From the NCBI GenBank assembly GCA_023300835.1, contig JALZVB010000005.1:1-6089 (forward strand): a stretch of 6,089 bases of DNA, written 5' to 3'. Every line of letters starts with the position of its first letter. Positions within the stretch are counted from its first letter, which is position 1. This DNA comes from Saprospiraceae bacterium. GTDB taxonomy: Bacteria > Bacteroidota > Bacteroidia > Chitinophagales > Saprospiraceae. Below the pieces are notes generated by a model. That model saw nothing but the letters and a program-made list of their open reading frames with translations, was not told the DNA's origin and did no database searches. A program made the position numbers and the translations under genes. Below are positions 1 through 5,705 of this stretch, piece by piece.

Positions 1-175
1 TGCTTTTTTTGTATTAAAAGGACTCGTCCTATAACCTAAACTATATTTTGTAGAGACTGGTTTAAAAATTAAACTCAACCTTTATCAGTACGAGACATAT
101 TTAAAATTCTGCATAACGGATAATGATATCGGTCGTCACTCTGAGGAACGATGAGTTATGATCCTGTACCTAGTG
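1..175. other. Non-coding stretch downstream of the Fic gene
   Basis: This AT-rich stretch lies between the window edge and the stop codon of the Fic gene. Every frame is broken by frequent stops and no open frame here resembles a known protein. The only structured part I can point to is the imperfect palindrome at about 131-170, listed separately. I see no U-tract terminator right after the Fic stop on the minus strand, so where that transcript ends is unknown. Confidence 0.6.
131..170. repeat. Possible REP-like intergenic palindromic element
   Basis: The stretch contains TCGTCACTCTGAGGAACGA (133-151), whose ends TCGT/ACGA pair and which can fold into an imperfect hairpin. It starts with GGT at 131 and closes with ACC near 168-170. 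From memory it resembles the scattered intergenic repeats of the form GTCATTCTGAGGAACGA found in many Bacteroidota genomes. Only one copy is in the window, so its repetitive nature is inference. It has no downstream U-run and is not a good intrinsic terminator. Confidence 0.3.
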
Positions 176-1255
176 CTATGTCCCGGATTTCATTCTGTAG
201 TTAGTCCCTGCACCTTGTCCATTCTTCTCTATCATTTTTGATTCTATTAATGTAGACAAAATTCTCTTAACAGTAGCACGTGAAATTTCCGTTCCTTTAA
301 TTATTTCACCCATCTTAGTTTCTGGATTATTGTTAATGAATATGTAAACACTTTTTTGCTTCGGTGTCAATGCTGATTCAGATATCTCTAACTTCTTACT
401 CAGCTTCTTCGTTAAGTTGATTAGAGAAGATAAAAAGAATTCAATCCATTCTGATATATTTTCATTTGGCCTCTGTGCTTGACAATTTCTGAGGGCTTGA
501 TAATATTTTTTCTTTTTGCTCTCTATTTCGTGTTCGAAACTTACATATTCTATCCAATTATATCCTTTTTGAAGTAACAGTAGTGTTGTAAGCAATCTAC
601 TCAATCTTCCATTTCCATCTTGAAAAGGGTGGATGCTTAAAAATTCATACACAAACGCTGCAGTTTTGACAATTGGATTAATATCATCCTTAGAATTGAA
701 CCACTTAACTAAAGATTTCATTGCATCCTCAGTTGCATAACCTGGTTCAGTGGTTCTAAATATTATTTGTGTAGATCCGTCAGGAAAACTTGCTTGAACT
801 GCATTCGAATGTTGTTTATATAGTCCCTTGTGCCACTGATCTTTTTCACTTTGTTTAAGTAAAACGTTATGGAGGTTCTTTACTGTTGATTCACTTATTC
901 TTAGGTCACTTGGATTTTCTGTGATAATATCAAGCGTATTGTAATATCCAATAACTTCTTGAGAATCTCTATCTTCAATTTGAGAGATATCTATGTTTTC
1001 AAGTAGTGTCTGTACTTGCTTATTACTAAGTTTAGAACCTTCAATCCTTGTTGAAGACCCTATACTTTGTATGGTTGCAAGCGTTTTTAATTGATATAGA
1101 CTCGAATTTTCTCTTTGGGTGAATAAAGTCCAAGTGATTTCGAATTTCTCTATCTGCCGAAGAAATTCAAGTTGTTTCCAATCTAATTCAATCTCGAAGT
1201 TGTATACCTTGTTATTCACTTCGTAAATATAATCAATTGAGCCAATATGAGCCAA
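176..1255 (-). CDS. Fic family protein (predicted AMPylase) with C-terminal winged helix
   Basis: Fic enzymes usually transfer AMP from ATP to a hydroxyl side chain of a target protein; the target here is unknown. The 359-residue product has the full active-site motif HPFQDGNGR at residues 209-217 followed by R220. An N-terminal inhibitory helix motif of the (S/T)xxxE(G/N) type lies at 68-73 (STRIEG), which makes it a class II, self-inhibited Fic protein. A beta-hairpin flap is likely near 153-170. Residues about 295-355 look like a winged helix-turn-helix (TPKQKSVYIFI, then GTEISRATVKRILSTL), common in this family and suggesting DNA binding. The frame opens at a stop at 1280-1282, and the only sensible start near the N-terminus is TTG at 1253-1255; no ATG occurs in frame until residue 179. 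GTG at residue 13 (1217-1219) is an alternative. It is separated from the upstream exporter by 121 bp with its own promoter-like sequence. No antitoxin-like partner is visible. Family assignment is firm; start and biological role are not. Confidence 0.93.
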   Translation of the reverse strand: MAHIGSIDYIYEVNNKVYNFEIELDWKQLEFLRQIEKFEITWTLFTQRENSSLYQLKTLATIQSIGSSTRIEGSKLSNKQVQTLLENIDISQIEDRDSQEVIGYYNTLDIITENPSDLRISESTVKNLHNVLLKQSEKDQWHKGLYKQHSNAVQASFPDGSTQIIFRTTEPGYATEDAMKSLVKWFNSKDDINPIVKTAAFVYEFLSIHPFQDGNGRLSRLLTTLLLLQKGYNWIEYVSFEHEIESKKKKYYQALRNCQAQRPNENISEWIEFFLSSLINLTKKLSKKLEISESALTPKQKSVYIFINNNPETKMGEIIKGTEISRATVKRILSTLIESKMIEKNGQGAGTNYRMKSGT

Positions 1256-1274
1256 TAATATACGATTTTGAGCC
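1238..1274. repeat. Three phased TGAGCC direct repeats over the Fic start codon (possible operator)
   Basis: On the plus strand TGAGCC occurs at 1238-1243, 1248-1253 and 1269-1274. The extended 10-mers are TTGAGCCAAT, ATGAGCCAAT and TTGAGCCGAT. Start-to-start distances are 10 and 21 bp, so all copies face the same side of the helix. They span the proposed TTG start and the 5' leader of the Fic gene, a place where a repressor would block transcription or translation. The Fic protein itself has a winged helix, so autoregulation is an attractive but untested inference. Confidence 0.45.
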
Positions 1275-1316
1275 GATTTTTATTTTTCGTCAGTATCTGG
1301 AACATACAACTATGTA

Positions 1317-1344
1317 ATTATAACTAACTAGATCACTCTTTCAA
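1317..1344 (-). promoter_or_regulatory. Candidate promoter of the Fic gene (sigma70-like)
   Basis: Read on the minus strand, TTGAAA (1339-1344) is followed by a 16-bp spacer and a perfect TATAAT (1317-1322). It lies in the gap between the exporter and the Fic gene, about 60 bp before the TTG start. The hexamers match the proteobacterial consensus better than the usual Bacteroidota TTTG/TAnnTTTG pattern. In AT-rich DNA such a match can arise by chance, so activity is inferred. Confidence 0.4.
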
Positions 1345-1354
1345 CAACTTCTCT

Positions 1355-1375
1355 AAAAAAAATCACTACTCTAGT
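1355..1375 (-). terminator. Weak candidate intrinsic terminator after the exporter gene
   Basis: Immediately after the exporter stop, the minus strand reads ACTA-GAG-TAGT (1375 down to 1365), then GA and eight consecutive T (1362-1355). The U-tract is good but the stem is only four AU-rich base pairs. It could at best be a weak terminator between the exporter and the Fic gene. Confidence 0.25.
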
Positions 1376-1376
1376 C

Positions 1377-1994
1377 TTACACCACCCGCAACCCCAAAAA
1401 TATTCCGAAGACTATCATAATAGCACCAGAGAAATTAGAAACATGATTGATATGGTTTGGCGTCAGCCATTTACGGAGTGAATTGGCTAGATAGACTTTA
1501 AATATATCTGAGGCAACGATCACTATGAAGATCGTCCCTAGGAACAAATAAGCATCAAATCCAGCGATACTACGACCTATGACGTAGGTAGATATCACTC
1601 CCATCCAAAAGAAAAAAGTGAAGGGATTCAGCGCATTGATTAGGAAGCCTTTTAACCAGAAACCGATGTAGTTACGATAGGTATGCTTGCGTTGTGTATA
1701 ATCGAGATCTGGTTGCTTTATTATCACATAGATGCCAAAACCTACTAGAATCAAGCATCCTGATAAGCCCATCCAAAACTGGAACATATCGCTTTCTATG
1801 CGGTCTTTAATGAGTGAGATAAATTGATAAAACAAGGTTATTATCGCCAGATCGCTGATCCATACGCCACTTCCTACAACAAGGCCAGGTACAACACCTT
1901 TCTCCATAGATGTCTGCGTGAGCGCAATAAAAATTGGGCCCAGCGATAGTGCCAGTCCTAATCCAAACATTAAACCCTCGAGTATCAAAGACAT
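1377..1994 (-). CDS. LysE/RhtB family exporter (inner-membrane amino acid efflux)
   Basis: Members of this family export amino acids or related small molecules across the inner membrane using the proton gradient; the substrate cannot be told from sequence. The 205-residue product has the family's usual length and about six hydrophobic spans (roughly residues 4-26, 36-59, 73-92, 110-135, 148-170, 187-203). Family signatures visible are the Gly-Pro pair in the first span (SLGPIFIALTQTSMEKG, about 17-33), the SD at 47-48 in the second span, and the conserved Asn-Pro (INALNPFTFFFW, about 119-130). A positively charged cytoplasmic loop lies around 93-108 (KQPDLDYTQRKHTYR). Start is ATG at 1992-1994. 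It follows the YjbQ gene by 33 bp without an obvious promoter, so probably shares its transcript. There is no clear Shine-Dalgarno sequence, as is normal for Bacteroidota. Family confidence is high; calling it a lysine or threonine exporter would be a guess. Confidence 0.88.
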   Translation of the reverse strand: MSLILEGLMFGLGLALSLGPIFIALTQTSMEKGVVPGLVVGSGVWISDLAIITLFYQFISLIKDRIESDMFQFWMGLSGCLILVGFGIYVIIKQPDLDYTQRKHTYRNYIGFWLKGFLINALNPFTFFFWMGVISTYVIGRSIAGFDAYLFLGTIFIVIVASDIFKVYLANSLRKWLTPNHINHVSNFSGAIMIVFGIFLGLRVV

Positions 1995-2027
1995 TAGCTC
2001 AAATTACTGTTTATTCTTGAAAGTTTT

Positions 2028-2438
2028 CTACTCGGATATCGTTGCAATTAAACGCCTGCTGCCGCCTTGATTTCTGAACTCACATAAATAGATACCCTGC
2101 CATGTACCTAGAGCCAGCTGCCCTGAGATAATAGGCACATTGATGGAACTGCCTACCAGCGCCGCTTTTATATGTGCGGGCATATCATCTGGACCCTCCA
2201 TTGTATGTCTGAGAAAAGGCAGATTTTCTGGTACAAGCTTATTAAATATACTTTCAAAGTCTGCTCTGACATCGGGATCTGCATTTTCGCTGATCGTCAA
2301 TCCCGCAGAAGTATGCTGTATAAACAGGGTTAACATTCCATGTTCTGGAAGATATGGTAAGGCTTCTAGTAACTCACCTGTTATAAGATGAAATCCTCTA
2401 GCTCTGGCAGTAAGCGTGATACTGTGATGAGTAACCAC
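2028..2438 (-). CDS. yjbQ: YjbQ family (UPF0047) protein, putative secondary thiamine-phosphate synthase
   Basis: This is a small single-domain cytosolic enzyme family. Overproduced members can make thiamine phosphate weakly, but the true physiological reaction is unsettled, so the usual product name should be read with caution. The 136-residue product has all family hallmarks: RARGFHLIT (12-20), QHTSAGLTISENADPDVRAD (41-60), H78, EGPDDMPAHIKAALVGSS (81-98) and LGTWQGIYLCEFRNQGGSRR (110-129). The conserved His and acidic residues (H42, H78, E81, D84, D85, H89) are those expected around the putative metal or active site. The start is GTG at 2436-2438. It is the only start possible before the conserved N-terminus, because an in-frame stop (that of the DUF6089 gene) lies just one codon upstream. 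That three-base gap implies translational coupling. An exporter gene follows 33 bp downstream. Confidence 0.95.
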   Translation of the reverse strand: MVTHHSITLTARARGFHLITGELLEALPYLPEHGMLTLFIQHTSAGLTISENADPDVRADFESIFNKLVPENLPFLRHTMEGPDDMPAHIKAALVGSSINVPIISGQLALGTWQGIYLCEFRNQGGSRRLIATISE

Positions 2439-2441
2439 TTT

Positions 2442-3263
2442 TTAGAAGATGTTTTTAATCTTAGAAATTTCAGGGCATTCTAACTGACCAAAATAGCGCA
2501 TTATTCCAAACTGTAGATAATATAACGAGTCATTGTTTTTGCCATTTCCCCTTTGTCGCCCTGCTTTTGCAAAATCAGGATCTCCTGATCTATTAGATAA
2601 ACTAACGGCAATTCCGCCTCTCGATCTTTCTAACTCATTGAGGTCTGGCCAGTTACCACTGACATCATCTATATAGTCTGTAAATAGTTTTCTGCCTGAT
2701 AGGTTGGCATTGAGACTCCAATCTCTATTAATATCCCACTTGAACCCTATTCCGTATACTAATGCGCCAGTAAGTGACAAGTATTCTTCTCTTCTGCCTT
2801 GCCCTTCAGTCCCCATCTCACGCAGGTCATATGTGATGCCTTCTAGTTCTGTCGTAGGATTGTATCTTATTATAGAAAATCCTGTAAACAAATATGGTGT
2901 AAAGTATTCGTCATCACTCCCATGCGTATAGGGAAAGAAATTAAATTCCATGGCGAAGTTTAAATCAAACACATTAGACGAAAAGTCTAGGTTACGTTTC
3001 TCTTGAAATGCATTATTAGATTTACTGTCAGAACCAGAAACACTGGCATAATCTAGTCCAGTAGCCAGAGATACGCGATTATTAAAATTACGTCTGAACT
3101 TAAAACCCAGATTAACACCAGGTTTGCTGAGGTTATAACTTGTATTGAGATCACCGGTATAATAGCCTATGCCTGCATGTCCGCCTACTTCTATGCCTTT
3201 CTGCCCAGATAGGTGGAAAGAACCGATAATAAGGCTGACTATTATGAGTATTGATTGACGCAT
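2442..3263 (-). CDS. DUF6089 family outer-membrane beta-barrel protein
   Basis: This 273-residue product is a predicted outer-membrane beta-barrel of the Bacteroidota family DUF6089, whose function is unknown. It begins with a signal peptide (residues 1-20, MRQSILIIVSLIIGSFHLSG, cleavage near there). It then shows the family landmarks: GIGYYTGDLN (31-40), a FNFFPY strand (107-112) followed by FTPYLFTGFSIIRYNP (121-136), the GTEGQG turn (151-156), and YGIGFKWDINRDWSLN ending in FTDYIDDVSG (170-203). A SGDPD turn (226-230) and a CP near the C-terminus (263-264) follow. Alternating hydrophobic/polar strands with aromatic ends support a barrel. The start is ATG at 3261-3263, 84 bp after the propeller gene. 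Its stop TAA lies one codon before the YjbQ start and in the same frame. In many Bacteroidota a DUF6089 gene sits beside isoprenyl transferase and BamA genes; that neighbourhood is absent here, so this may be a paralogue or a relocated copy (inference). Confidence 0.85.
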   Translation of the reverse strand: MRQSILIIVSLIIGSFHLSGQKGIEVGGHAGIGYYTGDLNTSYNLSKPGVNLGFKFRRNFNNRVSLATGLDYASVSGSDSKSNNAFQEKRNLDFSSNVFDLNFAMEFNFFPYTHGSDDEYFTPYLFTGFSIIRYNPTTELEGITYDLREMGTEGQGRREEYLSLTGALVYGIGFKWDINRDWSLNANLSGRKLFTDYIDDVSGNWPDLNELERSRGGIAVSLSNRSGDPDFAKAGRQRGNGKNNDSLYYLQFGIMRYFGQLECPEISKIKNIF

Positions 3264-3297
3264 CTGCTTTTATAAATATTCTGTACCAATTAAAGAA

Positions 3298-3320
3298 AGT
3301 TACTATCCAACGATGTAACT
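3298..3320. repeat. Short inverted repeat upstream of the DUF6089 gene
   Basis: AGTTAC (3298-3303) and GTAACT (3315-3320) are perfect inverted copies separated by 11 bp. They sit in the 84-bp gap between the propeller gene and DUF6089, about 35 bp before the ATG. Spacing and symmetry would fit a dimeric regulator's operator, or a weak hairpin. A chance 6-bp repeat is also quite possible. I could not identify a confident promoter in this gap. Confidence 0.25.
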
Positions 3321-3347
3321 ATGCAGTATCGTATGCTTAATGTCAGA

Positions 3348-5612
3348 CTATCTGATCGCTTTTGATATTACAAAACACAATAATAAGAAGGAAATAAGAA
3401 TTATTGCCCATATGGCACCAGAATTGACGCTTGCCCATAGTCCTGAACCCTTGATTTCTATAGTTATCGGTTCGCTTTTTACAGGAACTCCGTATACATC
3501 GTCTTTAGCTTGCGCTATGATGATATGCGCTCCGCTTTCGTCAGAATTAAAATCAAACTGTCTATCTGACTGCCATTCTGATTGTACCTGTCCATTGTAA
3601 TGGGTACTGAGGTGGTAGTTGATATTATCCGTCCATTTATTAGTAGAACTTAATGTTATCGCTATCGGTAATTGTGTCTTTCCTACCACATACTTACCTG
3701 TCTTATTAATATTGATTTCAGTATCAGAATTATCTACCAGCTTAGACACATACAAGCTCGGGAGAGTTGTTCGGATATTATTATAATCTGGGATACTTAT
3801 CAGCTGATTATCAGATACAATCCAGAAGTTATCCTTTTCAATTTTCACTAGGTGCCCTTTGGCAAGAACCGTATGTAGGGGTATCGTTTTCTCAGGAACA
3901 TATCTGTCGTTAAGTAGTGCCCTTTTATTAATGGCCATCAGAGACTTAGGAGTTAGTAACCATATGTGACTGCCATTTACTTTTATATCAAGCAATTTCA
4001 TCGGAGATACTTTGTGTGATCTCGATTCTTGCGTACGGGTATTAATACTAATCAATTCACTTTTCGTAAATGTAAATAGTTGACCCTCTAGTGCAAATTG
4101 ATTTTTGGATTCTGGAAATTCTGTATTGTTATAAAAGGATAGCAACGGCGTCATCCTATCATCATCAATTGTATATATTCCATGCTGTGAAAAGGCATAA
4201 ATTTGACCCTGATTATTACCAGCCTTATCATACGCTGTCGCACCTCTTTCATTCTGATCAGTACTTGCAATCACTTTATAGTACCTTCCAGGCTTGTAAC
4301 TTAGTAACTTCATTTCAGCCTCATCTTGCAGGTATAAATTCTGATCTGTACAGACATAAGTTTGCCCATTTACTTCCGATACCGAAAACAATGTTTCTCC
4401 CTCTGGAACTGTAAACTGTGTCAATTCTCGACCCGTCACATTATCTATCCTAAGGACTACATTATTCTTAAAAACCATGTAGGGATTATGTCCAGCCTCC
4501 TGTATAACTTGTGTCGGTACTTTCTTACCTCTGTCTCTAGACCACCTATTGTAATTATTGTTGAATTTATAAATCTGCTTCCCATCTGACTTATAGTAGT
4601 TGTCTTTTATCTCGTATAAACTAAGATTAGAATCAGAACTTGTAACTTCTGAGGTATAGGTGCAAATGGGAGAATACGTGTATGAGAACAACCTCTGATT
4701 AGTCAATATCCAGTAATTACTTTCTTCTGTGATATGTATCGCTCTTATCTCTTCTTCGCTGTCTAGATCTATGTCGATCGGCTTGATATAATCTCCTTTT
4801 TTGATAAGTAGTTTATCCGTTGTAGCAATGAGTAGGTTACCCATGCTGTCTGATTCTATCTCAATGACAGACTCACTTTTTATCAATGGTCGTAAGTCAA
4901 ACACTTCTCCGATATGAGGACCAGCGATATATGAAATCGCTCCTTTATGTCCTAGGATGAGGTCCTTGTTATCTGAGAATATCGTTGTACACGTTTTATA
5001 TTTTCTGTCAATATTAAGCGGCAACCTTTCAGCAGACTGTCCATCGTATAGTTCTATTTCATTATTACTTAATCGGTAGAAAGCATCTTGAAATAAAGCG
5101 CCTGTCCAACTTCCATTATTTGTGACAACAATATCTTGTTTGACCCAATTGTTATTTTCTTGGATATAAAACCCATGGGCTGTACATCTGTAAGTGGTAT
5201 CTCTAATTATAAATTCAAGTGCATCAATATCTTCTAATCGAGATGATTTAATCTTCCCATCTGAATTTATATCTAATCTATAACCGCCTTGCATCGGATA
5301 AGTACGTCGATCTGAATTAGCGTTGTAAGTATGTTTGCTAGGAAACAGCTGTCTATCCAGCTTCTTTATTAAGCTTATGTCTTTCTGATTAAGTATCTGA
5401 TAGGCCCCAGAAGAAGACAGCACGTGAAGCATATTGTCTTGTGAACTATATATATCAATAAGATCACCAGGTATAGGTAACTCCCATGCGATAGCTTTCT
5501 GATCAGATTTCTGACCAGACAACTGTGATATTGTCACCAAAGACCACAATACAATATGTAGGAAAGTCCTCAAATCTATTGATATTCTTACACTTACATA
5601 TTCAAATAACAT
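3348..5612 (-). CDS. Beta-propeller / Y_Y_Y-like extracytoplasmic protein with C-terminal membrane anchor, no output domain
   Basis: No specific function is recognised. From the ATG at 5610-5612 the product is 754 residues. An N-terminal hydrophobic segment ending in LSGQK (about residues 14-35) looks like a signal peptide. Most of the rest is a series of short blade-like units in which a hydrophobic/aromatic strand is followed 4-5 residues later by a second strand. Examples are MLHVLSSSGAYQIL, NLLIATTDKLLIKKGD, NYWILTNQRLFSY, QTYVCTDQNLYLQ, QIYAFSQHGIYTI, HIWLLTPKSLMAI and NFWIVSDNQLISI. About a dozen such units between residues 60 and 610 fit two propellers. Residues about 616-721 resemble the Y_Y_Y Ig-like domain that follows such propellers in Bacteroidota sensor proteins. 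A single transmembrane helix (about 729-751, VNSGAIWAIILISFLLLCFV) follows, and the protein ends with SKAIR. Kinase, HTH or LytTR domains that normally follow are absent. The frame also has a TTG at 5625-5627, and a TTG at 5571-5573 (741 residues) that would give a cleaner signal peptide, MRTFLHIVLWSLVTISQLSG. It follows LolA by about 93 bp. Confidence 0.8.
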   Translation of the reverse strand: MLFEYVSVRISIDLRTFLHIVLWSLVTISQLSGQKSDQKAIAWELPIPGDLIDIYSSQDNMLHVLSSSGAYQILNQKDISLIKKLDRQLFPSKHTYNANSDRRTYPMQGGYRLDINSDGKIKSSRLEDIDALEFIIRDTTYRCTAHGFYIQENNNWVKQDIVVTNNGSWTGALFQDAFYRLSNNEIELYDGQSAERLPLNIDRKYKTCTTIFSDNKDLILGHKGAISYIAGPHIGEVFDLRPLIKSESVIEIESDSMGNLLIATTDKLLIKKGDYIKPIDIDLDSEEEIRAIHITEESNYWILTNQRLFSYTYSPICTYTSEVTSSDSNLSLYEIKDNYYKSDGKQIYKFNNNYNRWSRDRGKKVPTQVIQEAGHNPYMVFKNNVVLRIDNVTGRELTQFTVPEGETLFSVSEVNGQTYVCTDQNLYLQDEAEMKLLSYKPGRYYKVIASTDQNERGATAYDKAGNNQGQIYAFSQHGIYTIDDDRMTPLLSFYNNTEFPESKNQFALEGQLFTFTKSELISINTRTQESRSHKVSPMKLLDIKVNGSHIWLLTPKSLMAINKRALLNDRYVPEKTIPLHTVLAKGHLVKIEKDNFWIVSDNQLISIPDYNNIRTTLPSLYVSKLVDNSDTEININKTGKYVVGKTQLPIAITLSSTNKWTDNINYHLSTHYNGQVQSEWQSDRQFDFNSDESGAHIIIAQAKDDVYGVPVKSEPITIEIKGSGLWASVNSGAIWAIILISFLLLCFVISKAIR

Positions 5613-5628
5613 ACCATGTGTTAACAAA
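5603..5628 (-). promoter_or_regulatory. Possible Bacteroidota-type promoter of the propeller gene
   Basis: On the minus strand TTTG (5625-5628) is followed after 16 bp by TATTTG (5603-5608), a partial match to the Bacteroidota TTTG / TAnnTTTG pattern. It would serve the propeller gene only if translation starts at the TTG at 5573, giving a leader of roughly 25 nt; it overlaps the alternative starts at 5612 and 5627. The match is imperfect, so this is a tentative call. Confidence 0.2.
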
Positions 5629-5634
5629 CACGTG
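5615..5634. repeat. Imperfect inverted repeat at the 5' end of the propeller gene
   Basis: CATGTGTT (5615-5622) and AACACGTG (5627-5634) pair over eight positions with a 4-base loop AACA. The only imperfection is a T·G wobble in plus-strand RNA (a C·A mismatch in the minus-strand transcript). It lies immediately upstream of the ATG at 5612. It could be an operator half-site pair or a leader hairpin. No function is demonstrated. Confidence 0.3.
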
Positions 5635-5705
5635 CTTTATAGACGTTAAAAGACGGTTTTAGAGTGGTAAAAGTGTTAAAGTTGGATGAGGCTTGCAATT
5701 ACTGC

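Noticed and set aside
106..131. attC-like look of GCATAACGG near the Fic gene end
   Set aside because: The core does not match the integron GTTRRRY/RYYYAAC pair, there is no second site and no cassette layout.
151..195. Short plus-strand frame beginning ATGAGTTATG
   Set aside because: Only about 17 codons before a stop, overlapping the 3' end of the Fic gene, with no supporting signal.
2140..2391. Plus-strand open frame of 83 codons inside yjbQ
   Set aside because: It is antisense to the strongly conserved YjbQ coding sequence and shows no independent protein features.
2704..2931. Plus-strand open frame of 75 codons inside the DUF6089 gene
   Set aside because: It is antisense to conserved DUF6089 motifs; no start signal or family resemblance.
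3340..3600. 86-codon plus-strand open frame starting ATG at 3340
   Set aside because: It runs antisense to the well-supported C-terminus of the propeller gene, has low-complexity Cys/Ser-rich content with no recognisable motif, and is best explained as a shadow frame.
4091..4589. Two overlapping plus-strand frames inside the propeller gene
   Set aside because: Both are antisense to regular propeller repeats and look like translated complement, rich in His/Tyr/Leu without domain structure.
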